Of a stretch of DNA of 8,985 nucleotides, positions 1-7,466 are shown one piece after another (position 1 is the stretch's first letter; each line of letters starts with the position of its first letter). The stretch spans positions 1 to 8,985 of the forward strand of contig JAJAZH010000052.1 of assembly GCA_026785815.1 (NCBI GenBank), in the 5' to 3' direction. The stretch is from Ramlibacter sp. (GTDB lineage Bacteria; Pseudomonadota; Gammaproteobacteria; Burkholderiales; Burkholderiaceae_C). Under the pieces are notes generated by a model. It was given only the letters and a program-made list of their open reading frames with translations, was not told the DNA's origin and made no database searches. The translations under genes were made by a program, and so were the position numbers.

Positions 1-2
1 AG

Positions 3-92
3 GTCACCAGCGCGGCGGCGCTGGTCGGCCGCCTGCGCCGCGAATACGTGCAAGCCCGCGAGCGGCTTGCGGTGGCGCGAACGGGCGTTTGA
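3..92 (+). CDS. C-terminal end of an unidentified protein (partial)
   Basis: Only the last 29 codons and a TGA stop are inside the window; the 5' part lies beyond the left edge. The tail has charged, helix-like composition, with a stretch reading GRLRREYVQARERLAVAR, and codons end mostly in G or C, as in real genes here. I do not recognise the family. It could also be a chance open frame, since 90 bases of GC-rich DNA often stay open. Sequence to the left of the window would settle it. Confidence 0.3.
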   Translation, partial: VTSAAALVGRLRREYVQARERLAVARTGV

Positions 93-101
93 TAGCAGGC
101 A

Positions 102-179
102 TCAGCTCGAAGCTGGCGCGTGCCTTGCGATGTCTTCGATGAAAAGCGCCCGCCGGAGCAGAGTGGCGGCATGATTCAT
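102..179 (-). CDS. Doubtful 25-residue small ORF or gene remnant
   Basis: Reading leftwards from an ATG at 179, the frame encodes 25 residues beginning MNHAATLLRRALFIEDIARH and stops at TGA. An in-frame ATG also lies six bases upstream. An AGAGG Shine-Dalgarno-like sequence sits about 8 bases before the inner ATG, which is unusually good for a chance ORF, and most codons end in G or C. The product would be a short amphipathic helix. It may be the N-terminal stub of a truncated gene, a real small protein, or nothing. No family is recognised. Confidence 0.2.
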   Translation of the reverse strand: MNHAATLLRRALFIEDIARHAPASS

Positions 180-222
180 TCGCATATCCTCTTTGCGCGA
201 GCTACATTACGTTAGGTCTCAC

Positions 223-624
223 ATGACAGGCGGGTACCACTACAAAGTCCGCGTTCTCGTACGTCATCCGAGCATGTCGGTCGACGAATTGACTCGCTTG
301 ATGGGGGAACCGCCAGACCATTCAGGGCCGCGGGACGGCAGTATCGGATCGGTGTCGTTTTGGTCGCGACTTTCTGACACTTCGGGTAAGCGAAACTTCT
401 TCTCGGAAGTCGCCGATGGAGTGTCCTGGTTGGAGGCTGGGCGCCACGGAGTCCAGACCGTCGTGGGTACAGGCGGGAGCGTCGAGGTCATCGTTCAACT
501 GCCTGGCCAAAGAAATATTGGAGATTCTTTGACTCCCGAGGAAATGGCTCGTGCTGCTGCCTTGGGTGTCTCACTGGGCATTGAGGTATTTCCCAACATG
601 AGGAGTCTGGGCGGTGAGACCTAA
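223..624 (+). CDS. DUF4279-like small protein
   Basis: This frame encodes a 133-residue soluble protein with no signal peptide or membrane segment. An in-frame TTG at 193 would add ten residues, but the ATG at 223 is preferred because the extension adds nothing family-like and the TTG lacks a clear ribosome site. The layout resembles DUF4279: a first beta strand (YKVRVLVRH), an 'SVDELTRLMGEPP' segment like the usual 'eIt..LGl.P', a central Trp (SFWSRL), then 'LTPEEMARAAALGVSLGIEV' near the end, matching the 'ls.e.l..la.lg..l.iDvy' finish. The family's function is unknown; members often lie in variable islands near toxin-antitoxin or polymorphic-toxin immunity genes. Here it sits about 290 bases before a BrnT toxin gene on the same strand. 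The assignment is by eye and the role is unknown. Confidence 0.55.
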   Translation: MTGGYHYKVRVLVRHPSMSVDELTRLMGEPPDHSGPRDGSIGSVSFWSRLSDTSGKRNFFSEVADGVSWLEAGRHGVQTVVGTGGSVEVIVQLPGQRNIGDSLTPEEMARAAALGVSLGIEVFPNMRSLGGET

Positions 625-773
625 ACCCGGCACTCAACACGGACGTCCTCGCGGCACGCATTGGCTACTCAGTTGCAGTAGAGGGCCGTGAGGTGATCGA
701 AGGAGCTCTCGAAACCATCAGAGAACATCATCCTGGCGAAACTGGATGGATCGAAAGCGCAGGTGAGTCTTAA
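618..773 (+). other. Orphan open segment, possible gene remnant
   Basis: Immediately after a TGA at 615, one frame stays open for 51 codons to a TAA at 771. Its translation is protein-like: it contains VLAARIGYSVAVEGREVIEG and then an acidic tail (ESAGES). It has no ATG and no useful alternative start until a GTG late in the frame, so it looks like the end of a gene that has lost its start, or a shifted continuation of something broken. A 15-codon frame follows at 775-822 with nothing to support it. The rest of the gap to 897 contains only a short inverted repeat (CTGTC/GACAG, 826-839). Confidence 0.2.
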
Positions 774-897
774 CATGAGTACTGCCATGCTAATTTCGGC
801 ATTGGTTCCGCATGGAAAATAAAGCCTGTCACGCGACAGACCTAAGCCTTGCATCGAACCGACGCCTCGTGGCGCAGTTGATGGCAATCGCTGACGC

Positions 898-901
898 GAG
901 G
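898..901 (+). promoter_or_regulatory. Ribosome binding site fixing the brnT start
   Basis: GAGG lies 8 bases before the GTG at 910. A GTG at 901 is in the same frame but overlaps this element and has no ribosome site of its own. Starting at 910 gives the usual BrnT N-terminus, MKFEWD. Confidence 0.5.
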
Positions 902-909
902 TGCACCCA

Positions 910-1182
910 GTGAAATTTGAATGGGATTCTGGCAAGGCTGCAGGCAACCTCAATAAACACGGCGTTAATTTCGACGAAGCTGCAACGGTCTTTCTCGATC
1001 AGCTGGCTGTGTCGGGCCCTGATCCAGACCACTCCATCGGAGAGTCCCGGTACATCACCTTTGGAATTTCAAGCCTCGGCCATCTCCTGGCCGTCTCGCA
1101 TACGTACCGTCAAGGCGCTATCCGGTTGTTCAGTGCAAGGCGCGTCACTCGCTTGGAAAGGAAGATTTATGAAGAAGGTTAA
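910..1182 (+). CDS. brnT: BrnT-family type II toxin (DUF497)
   Basis: The product is a 90-residue BrnT toxin. In Brucella, BrnT is a RelE-fold ribonuclease that blocks translation and is neutralised by the antitoxin encoded just downstream. The family pattern is complete: MKFEWD at the N-terminus, 'NLNKHGVNFDEAATVFLD' at about residues 13-30, 'HSIGESRYITFG' at 41-52, a hydrophobic strand (HLLAVSHTY), and the C-terminal 'IRLFSARRVTRLERKIYEE' at 71-89. The length is normal for the family. The start is GTG. The stop overlaps the next gene by 14 bases, indicating translational coupling and the usual toxin-first order. BrnT-BrnA complexes typically repress their own promoter; no clear operator is visible here apart from a short CTGTC/GACAG repeat at 826-839. 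The protein appears intact, so activity is plausible. Confidence 0.85.
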   Translation: MKFEWDSGKAAGNLNKHGVNFDEAATVFLDQLAVSGPDPDHSIGESRYITFGISSLGHLLAVSHTYRQGAIRLFSARRVTRLERKIYEEG

Positions 1183-1420
1183 GGACGAAATGCGTGCCGA
1201 GTACACCCGCTCTGACTTCGCAAGTCTGGAACGAGGCAAGTTTTACAAGGATGCGGCGAAAGGCACTTCCGTGGCGTTGCTCGATCCGGTGGTGGCAAAG
1301 GCGTTTCCGACTTCAGAGGCCGTCAATGAGGCTTTGCTTGGCCTCCTTGCGCTCACAGAACAAACAGCCCGCATCACAGGTCGCTCCAGGGCAACGCCTC
1401 GCAAGCGGGCCGCCCCGTAA
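1169..1420 (+). CDS. Probable BrnT antitoxin, atypical BrnA
   Basis: This 83-residue protein begins at an ATG inside the 3' end of brnT (14-base overlap), the position of the antitoxin gene in brnTA operons. It does not show the usual BrnA/DUF4415 sequence. The N-terminal part reads 'DEMRAEYTRSDF', similar to the 'MRDEYDF' opening of many BrnT partners, followed by 'RGKFYKDAAKGTSVALLD' and a helix 'PTSEAVNEALLGLLAL' at about residues 51-66. A short strand followed by two helices would fit a ribbon-helix-helix fold, which binds DNA as a dimer, but this is inferred from pattern alone. The tail is basic (RSRATPRKRAAP), possibly contacting DNA. The role as antitoxin is inferred from gene order and coupling. 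No terminator is visible before the cydB remnant that begins 14 bases downstream on the other strand. Confidence 0.7.
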   Translation: MKKVKDEMRAEYTRSDFASLERGKFYKDAAKGTSVALLDPVVAKAFPTSEAVNEALLGLLALTEQTARITGRSRATPRKRAAP

Positions 1421-1434
1421 AGCTAGGGCGAAGC

Positions 1435-1626
1435 TCAGTGGTCGTCCGCCAGCCCGTAGCTGAGCGTGCTGGCGCGGCCCCAGAACACGCGGTACATGTT
1501 CACCGTGTCAACGATGATCACCGGCAGCGTGATCGCCACTCCGACAAAGATGAAGACCAGCGACTCGTGCGCCGCCGCCGCCTGCCAGACGGTCAGCCGG
1601 TCGATCACGATGTACGGATAGATGCG
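1435..1626 (-). pseudogene. cydB: 3' remnant of cydB, cytochrome bd oxidase subunit II
   Basis: The minus strand encodes 63 residues matching the C-terminus of CydB/CioB, the second membrane subunit of the cytochrome bd-type quinol oxidase. Visible hallmarks are 'YPYIVIDRLTVWQAAAAHES', a hydrophobic helix (LVFIFVGVAITLPVIIVDTV), then 'YRVFWGRA' and a short polar tail with a TGA stop. Intact CydB is about 330-385 residues; everything upstream of this last helix is missing. The homology ends at about 1626, where a palindrome starts, and unrelated DNA and the radical SAM gene follow. No start codon or ribosome site is available, so this is a decayed end left by a deletion or insertion. The partner cydA is not in the window. 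Confidence 0.7.
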
Positions 1627-1627
1627 A

Positions 1628-1663
1628 CTTCTGAGTTTTCAGAATTGACTGAAAACTCGGAAG
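1628..1663. repeat. Long palindrome at the cydB breakpoint
   Basis: GAGTTTTCAG (1633-1642) and its exact reverse complement CTGAAAACTC (1649-1658) flank a 6-base centre, AATTGA. The symmetry continues outward as CTTCT/GGAAG with one G:T pair, giving 15-bp arms. It is AT-richer than its surroundings. No T-run follows on either strand, so it is not a normal intrinsic terminator. A -35-like TTGACT lies inside it at 1645-1650, but no good -10 follows at 16-18 bases. It could be a regulator operator for the radical SAM gene, or the end of a lost mobile element at the truncated cydB. Confidence 0.6.
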
Positions 1664-1696
1664 GGTACTGGATGGATAAACAGCTAAGATGCTCGC

Positions 1697-2794
1697 ATGT
1701 CCGAAGTCCGCGTGCCTGTCGAAGCGATCAAGGGCCGGGGCGCGGCCAGCCGCTTGCCGCACCGGTTCGAGAAAGAAGAGCGGCTGGATGTCGACGATGG
1801 CTGGGGCACGCTGGCGGACCGTCTTGCAGAGGGCCTGGCGCAGGCGGCGCCGATGCCGACCGAGGTGATCTGGGAGGACGCCAAGAGCATCATCAGCTCC
1901 AACGATTCGCCCGATATCTACTTCGACCGCTCGATCAACCCCTACCGCGGTTGCGAGCACGGCTGCATCTACTGTTATGCGCGGCCGACCCACAGCTACC
2001 TGAACCTGTCGCCCGGGCTCGACTTCGAGACCAGGATCATTGCCAAGCGCAATATCGCCGCGGTGCTGCGTTCGGAGCTGTCGAAGAAGGGCTACCAGCC
2101 GCGCGGGCTGGCGCTCGGAACCGCAACCGACTGCTACCAGCCGGTCGAACGCGACCTGCGCCTGACCCGTTCGGTGATCGAGTTGCTGCACGAAAGCCGG
2201 CACGCATTTTCAATGGTGACCAAGTCCAGCGGGGTCGAACGCGACCTCGACCTGCTGGCGCCGATGGCGGCGCAGAACCTGGTTGCCGTCTACGTGACGC
2301 TGACGACGCTCGATCCCGAACTCACGCGCAAGCTCGAGCCGCGCGCCGCGGCGCCGCATCGGCGCCTGCGCACCATCCGGACCCTGGCCGAGCATGGCAT
2401 TCCGGTGGGGGTGAGCCTGGCGCCGCAGATTCCGTTCCTGACCGAAGACATGGAGCAGGTGCTTGAGGCCGCGTGGGAGGCCGGCGCGCGCAGCGCCTTC
2501 TATCACGTGCTGCGTCTGCCCTGGGAGGTGAGCCCGCTGTTCCGGCAATGGCTGGAGCAGCACTACCCGCAGCGTTCGGCGCGCATCATGGCCCGGGTTC
2601 AGGACATGCGGGGCGGCAAGGATTACGACAGCAGTTTCGCGACCCGGATGAAAGGCGCTGGTCCCTGGGCCGAGCTGATCGCCCAGCGTTTCCTCAAAGC
2701 CAGCCGGCGCCTGGGCTTCAACCGCGACCGCGTCGAACTCGATCTCGGCGCCTTCCGGCCACCCGCAGTGGCTGGGCAGACCAGCCTGTTCTGA
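1697..2794 (+). CDS. PA0069/Rv2578c-family radical SAM protein
   Basis: The product is an intact 365-residue radical SAM protein of the spore photoproduct lyase-like group often called the PA0069 or Rv2578c family. Its substrate is unknown to me; related members are suspected in nucleic-acid repair or modification, but that is not shown here. The CxxxCxxC cluster motif is present as 'GCEHGCIYCYA', with Cys86, Cys90 and Cys93 to hold a [4Fe-4S] cluster that cleaves S-adenosylmethionine. The N-terminal segment has the family's 'KGRGA' and 'NRF'-like region (HRFEKEER), and residues 139-160 (ALGTATDCYQPVERDLRLTR) form the next conserved block. The C-terminus ends in QTSLF. No signal peptide is seen, so it is cytosolic. 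The ATG at 1697 fits the family's usual N-terminus, but the ribosome site is weak. It converges with the eptA-like gene; the 48-base gap has a CTTGCGCAAG palindrome (2814-2823) and no clear terminator. Confidence 0.9.
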   Translation: MSEVRVPVEAIKGRGAASRLPHRFEKEERLDVDDGWGTLADRLAEGLAQAAPMPTEVIWEDAKSIISSNDSPDIYFDRSINPYRGCEHGCIYCYARPTHSYLNLSPGLDFETRIIAKRNIAAVLRSELSKKGYQPRGLALGTATDCYQPVERDLRLTRSVIELLHESRHAFSMVTKSSGVERDLDLLAPMAAQNLVAVYVTLTTLDPELTRKLEPRAAAPHRRLRTIRTLAEHGIPVGVSLAPQIPFLTEDMEQVLEAAWEAGARSAFYHVLRLPWEVSPLFRQWLEQHYPQRSARIMARVQDMRGGKDYDSSFATRMKGAGPWAELIAQRFLKASRRLGFNRDRVELDLGAFRPPAVAGQTSLF

Positions 2795-2824
2795 ACTGCG
2801 GGCGAAAGAAAAGCTTGCGCAAGA

Positions 2825-2849
2825 AAATCTAGCGCCAGAAATCTAGCGC
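2825..2849. repeat. 11-bp direct repeat at the end of the eptA-like gene
   Basis: AAATCTAGCGC occurs at 2825-2835 and again at 2839-2849, separated by CAG. The second copy contains the CTA that is the minus-strand TAG stop of the eptA-like gene. It looks like a small duplication or a junction scar in the intergenic space between converging genes. Confidence 0.6.
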
Positions 2850-3403
2850 ATCACCAGCCAGCCGGCGCCCGCCAGGATCGTGAGGTAGAGCAGCATGGCG
2901 GTGACGTTGGCGGACAACTGCTGGGGCCCTGGCAGCCGCCGCAACTGCAGTTGCCAGACCCAGACCATCGGCAACAGGCCGAGGCCCGCAAGCAGCGCCG
3001 GGAACTGCCACCGCAGCAGGCTCGGCCAGCTCGGCAGCATGACGGCGCGCAGGCCCTGATCCAGCAGGTCGGCCCCGATCGGCAGTTGCTGCACCGAAAT
3101 GCTGGCGGCAATCAGGGCTGCCAGCGCCAGCAGCAGCGTCGCCGCATGCTTGAGCGTGCGGCGCCAGCCGAACAGGCTGAGCACCGCGCCGCAGGCGGCT
3201 GCGATGAAGACACCGGTCAGCAGCGCGCGGCCCGTTCCGGGCCCGGCCAGGGAGCGCAGTTCACGCCACAGTGCGACGTTGCAGACGAAGCCGATCCACA
3301 GGCTCACAGCCAGGATCATCCAGCCGGGATGGGTGGCAACGCGGGTCTCGCCGGGCGCGAGGATCGATGAGTATCCTGTGGAACGGAAGAGCTTGAGGGA
3401 CAT
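2843..3403 (-). CDS. EptA-type N-terminal membrane domain only; truncated or stand-alone
   Basis: The 186-residue product matches the membrane domain (EptA_B_N, formerly DUF1705) of lipid A phosphoethanolamine transferases, inner-membrane enzymes that modify lipid A phosphates. Five hydrophobic segments are visible at about residues 26-46, 60-79, 86-104, 132-152 and 165-185, the number in EptA's membrane part. 'LWIGFVCNVALW' in the first and 'PALLAGLGLLPM' in the fourth are family-like. Full enzymes are about 540 residues; the periplasmic sulfatase-fold domain with its metal site and catalytic Thr is entirely missing. The frame stops at TAG one residue after the last helix (VMR), and no sulfatase-like sequence follows on the minus strand, where the converging radical SAM gene occupies the DNA. 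It lies 81 bases after dnaJ on the same strand. Transferase activity is not expected. It is either a cleanly truncated pseudogene or a retained membrane protein; the otherwise intact frame and codon use allow either. Confidence 0.65.
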   Translation of the reverse strand: MSLKLFRSTGYSSILAPGETRVATHPGWMILAVSLWIGFVCNVALWRELRSLAGPGTGRALLTGVFIAAACGAVLSLFGWRRTLKHAATLLLALAALIAASISVQQLPIGADLLDQGLRAVMLPSWPSLLRWQFPALLAGLGLLPMVWVWQLQLRRLPGPQQLSANVTAMLLYLTILAGAGWLVMR

Positions 3404-3443
3404 TGCGGGGCATTGTCCCTGTTTCGGCCCCGCCCCGAAGAGG

Positions 3444-3467
3444 AAACCCGCCGCGCCGGTGGCGGCG
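3444..3467 (-). terminator. Weak candidate terminator after dnaJ
   Basis: On the minus strand CGCCGC and GCGGCG pair around a 7-base loop, 17 bases past the dnaJ stop. This is followed by GGTTTCCTCTTC. The stem is GC-rich but the U-run is short and interrupted, so termination may be partial, with some transcription continuing into the eptA-like gene. Confidence 0.3.
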
Positions 3468-3484
3468 CGTTGGCGGCGTGTTGC

Positions 3485-4636
3485 TTAGGCGTTGAAAAAG
3501 CCGCGCAGCTTGTCGGTCCAGCTGCCTTCGCTGGGCGAATGCTTGTCGCCGCCTTTTTTCAGCGATTCGGCCAGGTCCTTGAACAGCTTGCGCTGGTGCT
3601 CGGTCAGCTTGACCGGCGTCTCCACCGTGACGTGGCAGTACAGGTCGCCCGGATAGGACGAGCGCACGCCCTTGATGCCCTTGCCGCGCAAGCGGAACTG
3701 CTTGCCGCTCTGCGTGCCTTCGGGAATATCGATCGCCGCCTTGCCTGCCAGCGTCGGTACGTCGATCTCGCCGCCGAGCGCAGCCGTCGAAAATCCGATC
3801 GGCACGACACAGTGCAGGTCGTCGCCGTCGCGCTCGAAGATGTCGTGCTTCTTGAGCCGGATCTCGATGTACAGGTCGCCGGGCGGACCGCCGTTGGTCC
3901 CCGGCTCGCCGTTGCCGGCGCTGCGGATCCGCATGGCGTCGTCGATGCCGGCCGGGATCTTCACTTCCAGCGTCTTTTGCTGCTTGACCTTGCCCTGGCC
4001 GTGGCAGGTGGCGCAGGGCTCCGGGATGATCTTGCCGGTGCCGCGGCAGTGCGGACAGGTCTGCTGGACGCTGAAGAAACCCTGGCGCATCTGCACCACG
4101 CCCTGCCCCTGGCAGGTGGTGCAGGTCTTGGCCTGGGTGCCCGGCTTGGCGCCCGAGCCCTGGCAGGTGTCGCACGGATCCCAGGTCGGAATCCGGATCT
4201 GCGCTTCCTTGCCGTTGGCCGCTTCCTCGAGCGTGATCTCCATCGCGTACGACAGGTCGCCGCCGCGGAACACCTGGCGGCCGCGGCCGCCGGCCCCGGC
4301 GCCAGCACGGCCCTGGCCGAAGATGTCGCCGAAGATGTCGCCGAACGCCTCGGCGAAACCGCCGAAGCCTTCCGCACCGGCCGCGCCGCCCCGCATGTTG
4401 GGATCGACGCCGGCGTGCCCGTACTGGTCGTACGCGGCCCGCTTGCCGGCGTCGGAAAGCATCTCGTATGCCTCCTTCGCCTCCTTGAACTTGGCCTCGG
4501 CGCCCTGGCCTGCATCGCCCTGGTTGCGGTCGGGGTGGTGCTTCATCGCCAGCTTGCGATAGGCCTTCTTGATTTCCTCTTCCGAAGCGTTCTTCGGGAC
4601 GCCCAGGACGTCGTAATAGTCTCTTTTGGTGGCCAT
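3485..4636 (-). CDS. dnaJ: Chaperone protein DnaJ (Hsp40)
   Basis: A complete 383-residue type I DnaJ, the cytosolic co-chaperone that binds unfolded protein, hands it to DnaK and stimulates DnaK ATPase. The J-domain spans about residues 1-70 with the essential HPD at 34-36 (KHHPDRNQ). A Gly/Phe-rich linker follows at about 76-125 (FGGFAEAFGDIFGDIFGQG). Four CxxCxGxG zinc-binding repeats are intact: CDTCQGSG (155), CTTCQGQG (172), CPHCRGTG (194) and CATCHGQG (208), holding two zinc ions. The substrate-binding C-terminal domains follow, ending in SWTDKLRGFFNA. The ATG at 4636 gives the standard N-terminus; its ribosome site (ACGGA) is modest. It is the third gene of grpE-dnaK-dnaJ, 107 bases after dnaK, and is probably expressed with it. 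Confidence 0.98.
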   Translation of the reverse strand: MATKRDYYDVLGVPKNASEEEIKKAYRKLAMKHHPDRNQGDAGQGAEAKFKEAKEAYEMLSDAGKRAAYDQYGHAGVDPNMRGGAAGAEGFGGFAEAFGDIFGDIFGQGRAGAGAGGRGRQVFRGGDLSYAMEITLEEAANGKEAQIRIPTWDPCDTCQGSGAKPGTQAKTCTTCQGQGVVQMRQGFFSVQQTCPHCRGTGKIIPEPCATCHGQGKVKQQKTLEVKIPAGIDDAMRIRSAGNGEPGTNGGPPGDLYIEIRLKKHDIFERDGDDLHCVVPIGFSTAALGGEIDVPTLAGKAAIDIPEGTQSGKQFRLRGKGIKGVRSSYPGDLYCHVTVETPVKLTEHQRKLFKDLAESLKKGGDKHSPSEGSWTDKLRGFFNA

Positions 4637-4675
4637 GTTTTTCCGTCAACCAAACCCGTGGTCCGCTAGAGCAAA

Positions 4676-4730
4676 GCGCCGCGCTGACCGTTCTGGGGAA
4701 CGAGTCGAACGCGGCGAGTTAGCGCGGCGC
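4676..4730 (-). promoter_or_regulatory. dnaK-dnaJ intergenic hairpin
   Basis: GCGCCGCGCTGAC (4676-4688) pairs with GTTAGCGCGGCGC (4718-4730) over 13 positions including one G:T. The 29-base loop contains a second small stem, CGTTC/GAACG (4689-4702). On the transcript only TTT follows the stem before mixed sequence, so full termination is unlikely. It may act as a partial attenuator or as an mRNA processing or stability element that lowers dnaJ relative to dnaK. Confidence 0.5.
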
Positions 4731-4743
4731 GCAGCGTCCGCGT

Positions 4744-6687
<1,944 letters not shown>

Positions 6688-6737
6688 TTTCTTTCTCCTT
6701 AAGCTTGCGGCGCGATGCCAATGCGTGTCTGAGGCCT

Positions 6738-6765
6738 AGTTGTGGATCACTCCACCTGTTTCAAG
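6738..6765 (-). promoter_or_regulatory. Likely sigma-32 promoter for dnaK
   Basis: On the minus strand a perfect CTTGAAA -35 box (6765-6759) is followed after 13 bases by CCACAACT (6745-6738), a partial match to the RpoH -10 consensus CCCCATnT. It begins just past the grpE stop and leaves a leader of about 45 bases to dnaK. A short stem, GTGGA/TCCAC, overlaps it. This would let dnaK be made above the level of grpE. Confidence 0.55.
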
Positions 6766-6767
6766 GC

Positions 6768-7325
6768 TCAGGCGGGCGCTGAGACGGTGACGAGCGCCGG
6801 CCGCAGCACGCGGTCGGCAATCGAGTAGCCCTTTTGCAGGACGCCGACAACGGTGTTGGCCTCCTGATCGGCCGGCACCACCGAGATCGCCTGGTGCCGG
6901 TGCGGGTCGAAAACGGTGCCGGCGGGCGGGTTGATCTCGATCACCTTGTTGCGCTCCAGCGCCGAACGCAGCTGGCGCAGGGTGGCTTCGGCGCCTTCGC
7001 GGATGACCTGAGGCGAGGCGTCGGCCACCGCCAGGCTGGCTTCCAGGCTGTCGGCCACCGGCAGCAGGCTTTCGGCGAAGCTCTCGACCGCGAACTTGCG
7101 GGCCTTGGAGATTTCCTCGTCGGCGCGGCGCCGGGTGTTCTGCATTTCAGCCTGCGAACGCAGGTACTGTTCGGCGATCTCGCCGTTCTTGGCCTGCACT
7201 TCGGCCAGCTTGGCCTGCAACTCGGCAAAACTTTCCAGCGTCCCGGTCGGGACGTCGGTACCGTCGGTGCTCGCGTCGAGTTCGGGCGGAGGTTGCTGGG
7301 CCTCTGGGTGGTTTTTCTCAGGCAT
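6768..7325 (-). CDS. grpE: Nucleotide exchange factor GrpE
   Basis: A complete 185-residue GrpE, which releases ADP from DnaK and acts as a heat sensor through its long coiled-coil helices. The N-terminal 30 residues are disordered and acidic. A helical region follows (about 31-100, with 'EQYLRSQAEMQNTRRRADEE'), and the C-terminal beta domain carries the family signature: NPPAGTVFDPHRHQAIS at 132-148, then 'NTVVGVLQKGYSIADRVLRPALVTVS'. The ATG at 7325 (MPEKNHPEAQ) is chosen because the frame's longer start, a TTG at 7406, overlaps the -35 box of the heat-shock promoter and would not be transcribed. The ribosome site is weak. It is the first gene of the dnaK operon; dnaK follows 80 bases on. 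Confidence 0.96.
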   Translation of the reverse strand: MPEKNHPEAQQPPPELDASTDGTDVPTGTLESFAELQAKLAEVQAKNGEIAEQYLRSQAEMQNTRRRADEEISKARKFAVESFAESLLPVADSLEASLAVADASPQVIREGAEATLRQLRSALERNKVIEINPPAGTVFDPHRHQAISVVPADQEANTVVGVLQKGYSIADRVLRPALVTVSAPA

Positions 7326-7378
7326 TTTTCGGTTCGGCGGTCTTGGATCGGAGCTTGAATGACACGCTGCTGGCGTGC

Positions 7379-7407
7379 ATCTGGGGGCCACCCGGAAACT
7401 TTTCAAG
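7379..7407 (-). promoter_or_regulatory. Strong sigma-32 promoter before grpE
   Basis: On the minus strand CTTGAAA (7407-7401), a 14-base spacer and CCCCAGAT (7386-7379) match the RpoH consensus CTTGAAA-N(11-16)-CCCCATnT almost fully. Transcription would begin near 7372, leaving a leader of about 47 bases before the grpE ATG. Two A-tracts lie just upstream on this strand, the longer at 7442-7436, and could act as an UP element. This supports heat-shock control of the whole grpE-dnaK-dnaJ block. Confidence 0.75.
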
Positions 7408-7442
7408 GTCGGTCGAAGGGTTGTTTTTGCGAGGGTTTTTTT

Positions 7443-7459
7443 GCGCGGCCAGGCCGCGC
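7443..7459. repeat. GC-only hairpin beside a T7/A7 tract
   Basis: GCGCGGC and GCCGCGC form a 7-bp stem with a 3-base loop. T7 (7436-7442) lies on its left on the plus strand, so neither strand has a T-run after the stem. It is therefore not an intrinsic terminator for the FKBP gene. It lies between that gene and the grpE promoter. Confidence 0.45.
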
Positions 7460-7466
7460 CACCCGC

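Noticed and set aside
1438..2466. 342-codon plus-strand frame over the cydB remnant and radical SAM gene
   Set aside because: Arg/Ala/Pro/Gly-rich frame-shifted shadow of the real genes; no family resemblance.
3413..4669. 418-codon plus-strand open frame antisense to dnaJ
   Set aside because: Composition-driven shadow; Ala/Leu/Arg-rich with no recognisable domain, while dnaJ is complete on the minus strand.
7363..7377. CACGC/GCGTG stem as a heat-sensing leader structure for grpE
   Set aside because: It straddles the expected transcription start, so it would not be wholly within the RNA.
7326..7406. Longer GrpE start at a TTG (7406)
   Set aside because: The extension overlaps the sigma-32 promoter -35 and -10 boxes and has no GrpE similarity.
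7436..7459. GC hairpin with T7 as an intrinsic terminator
   Set aside because: The T-tract precedes the stem on the plus strand and becomes an A-tract after it on the minus strand, so neither strand makes a terminator.
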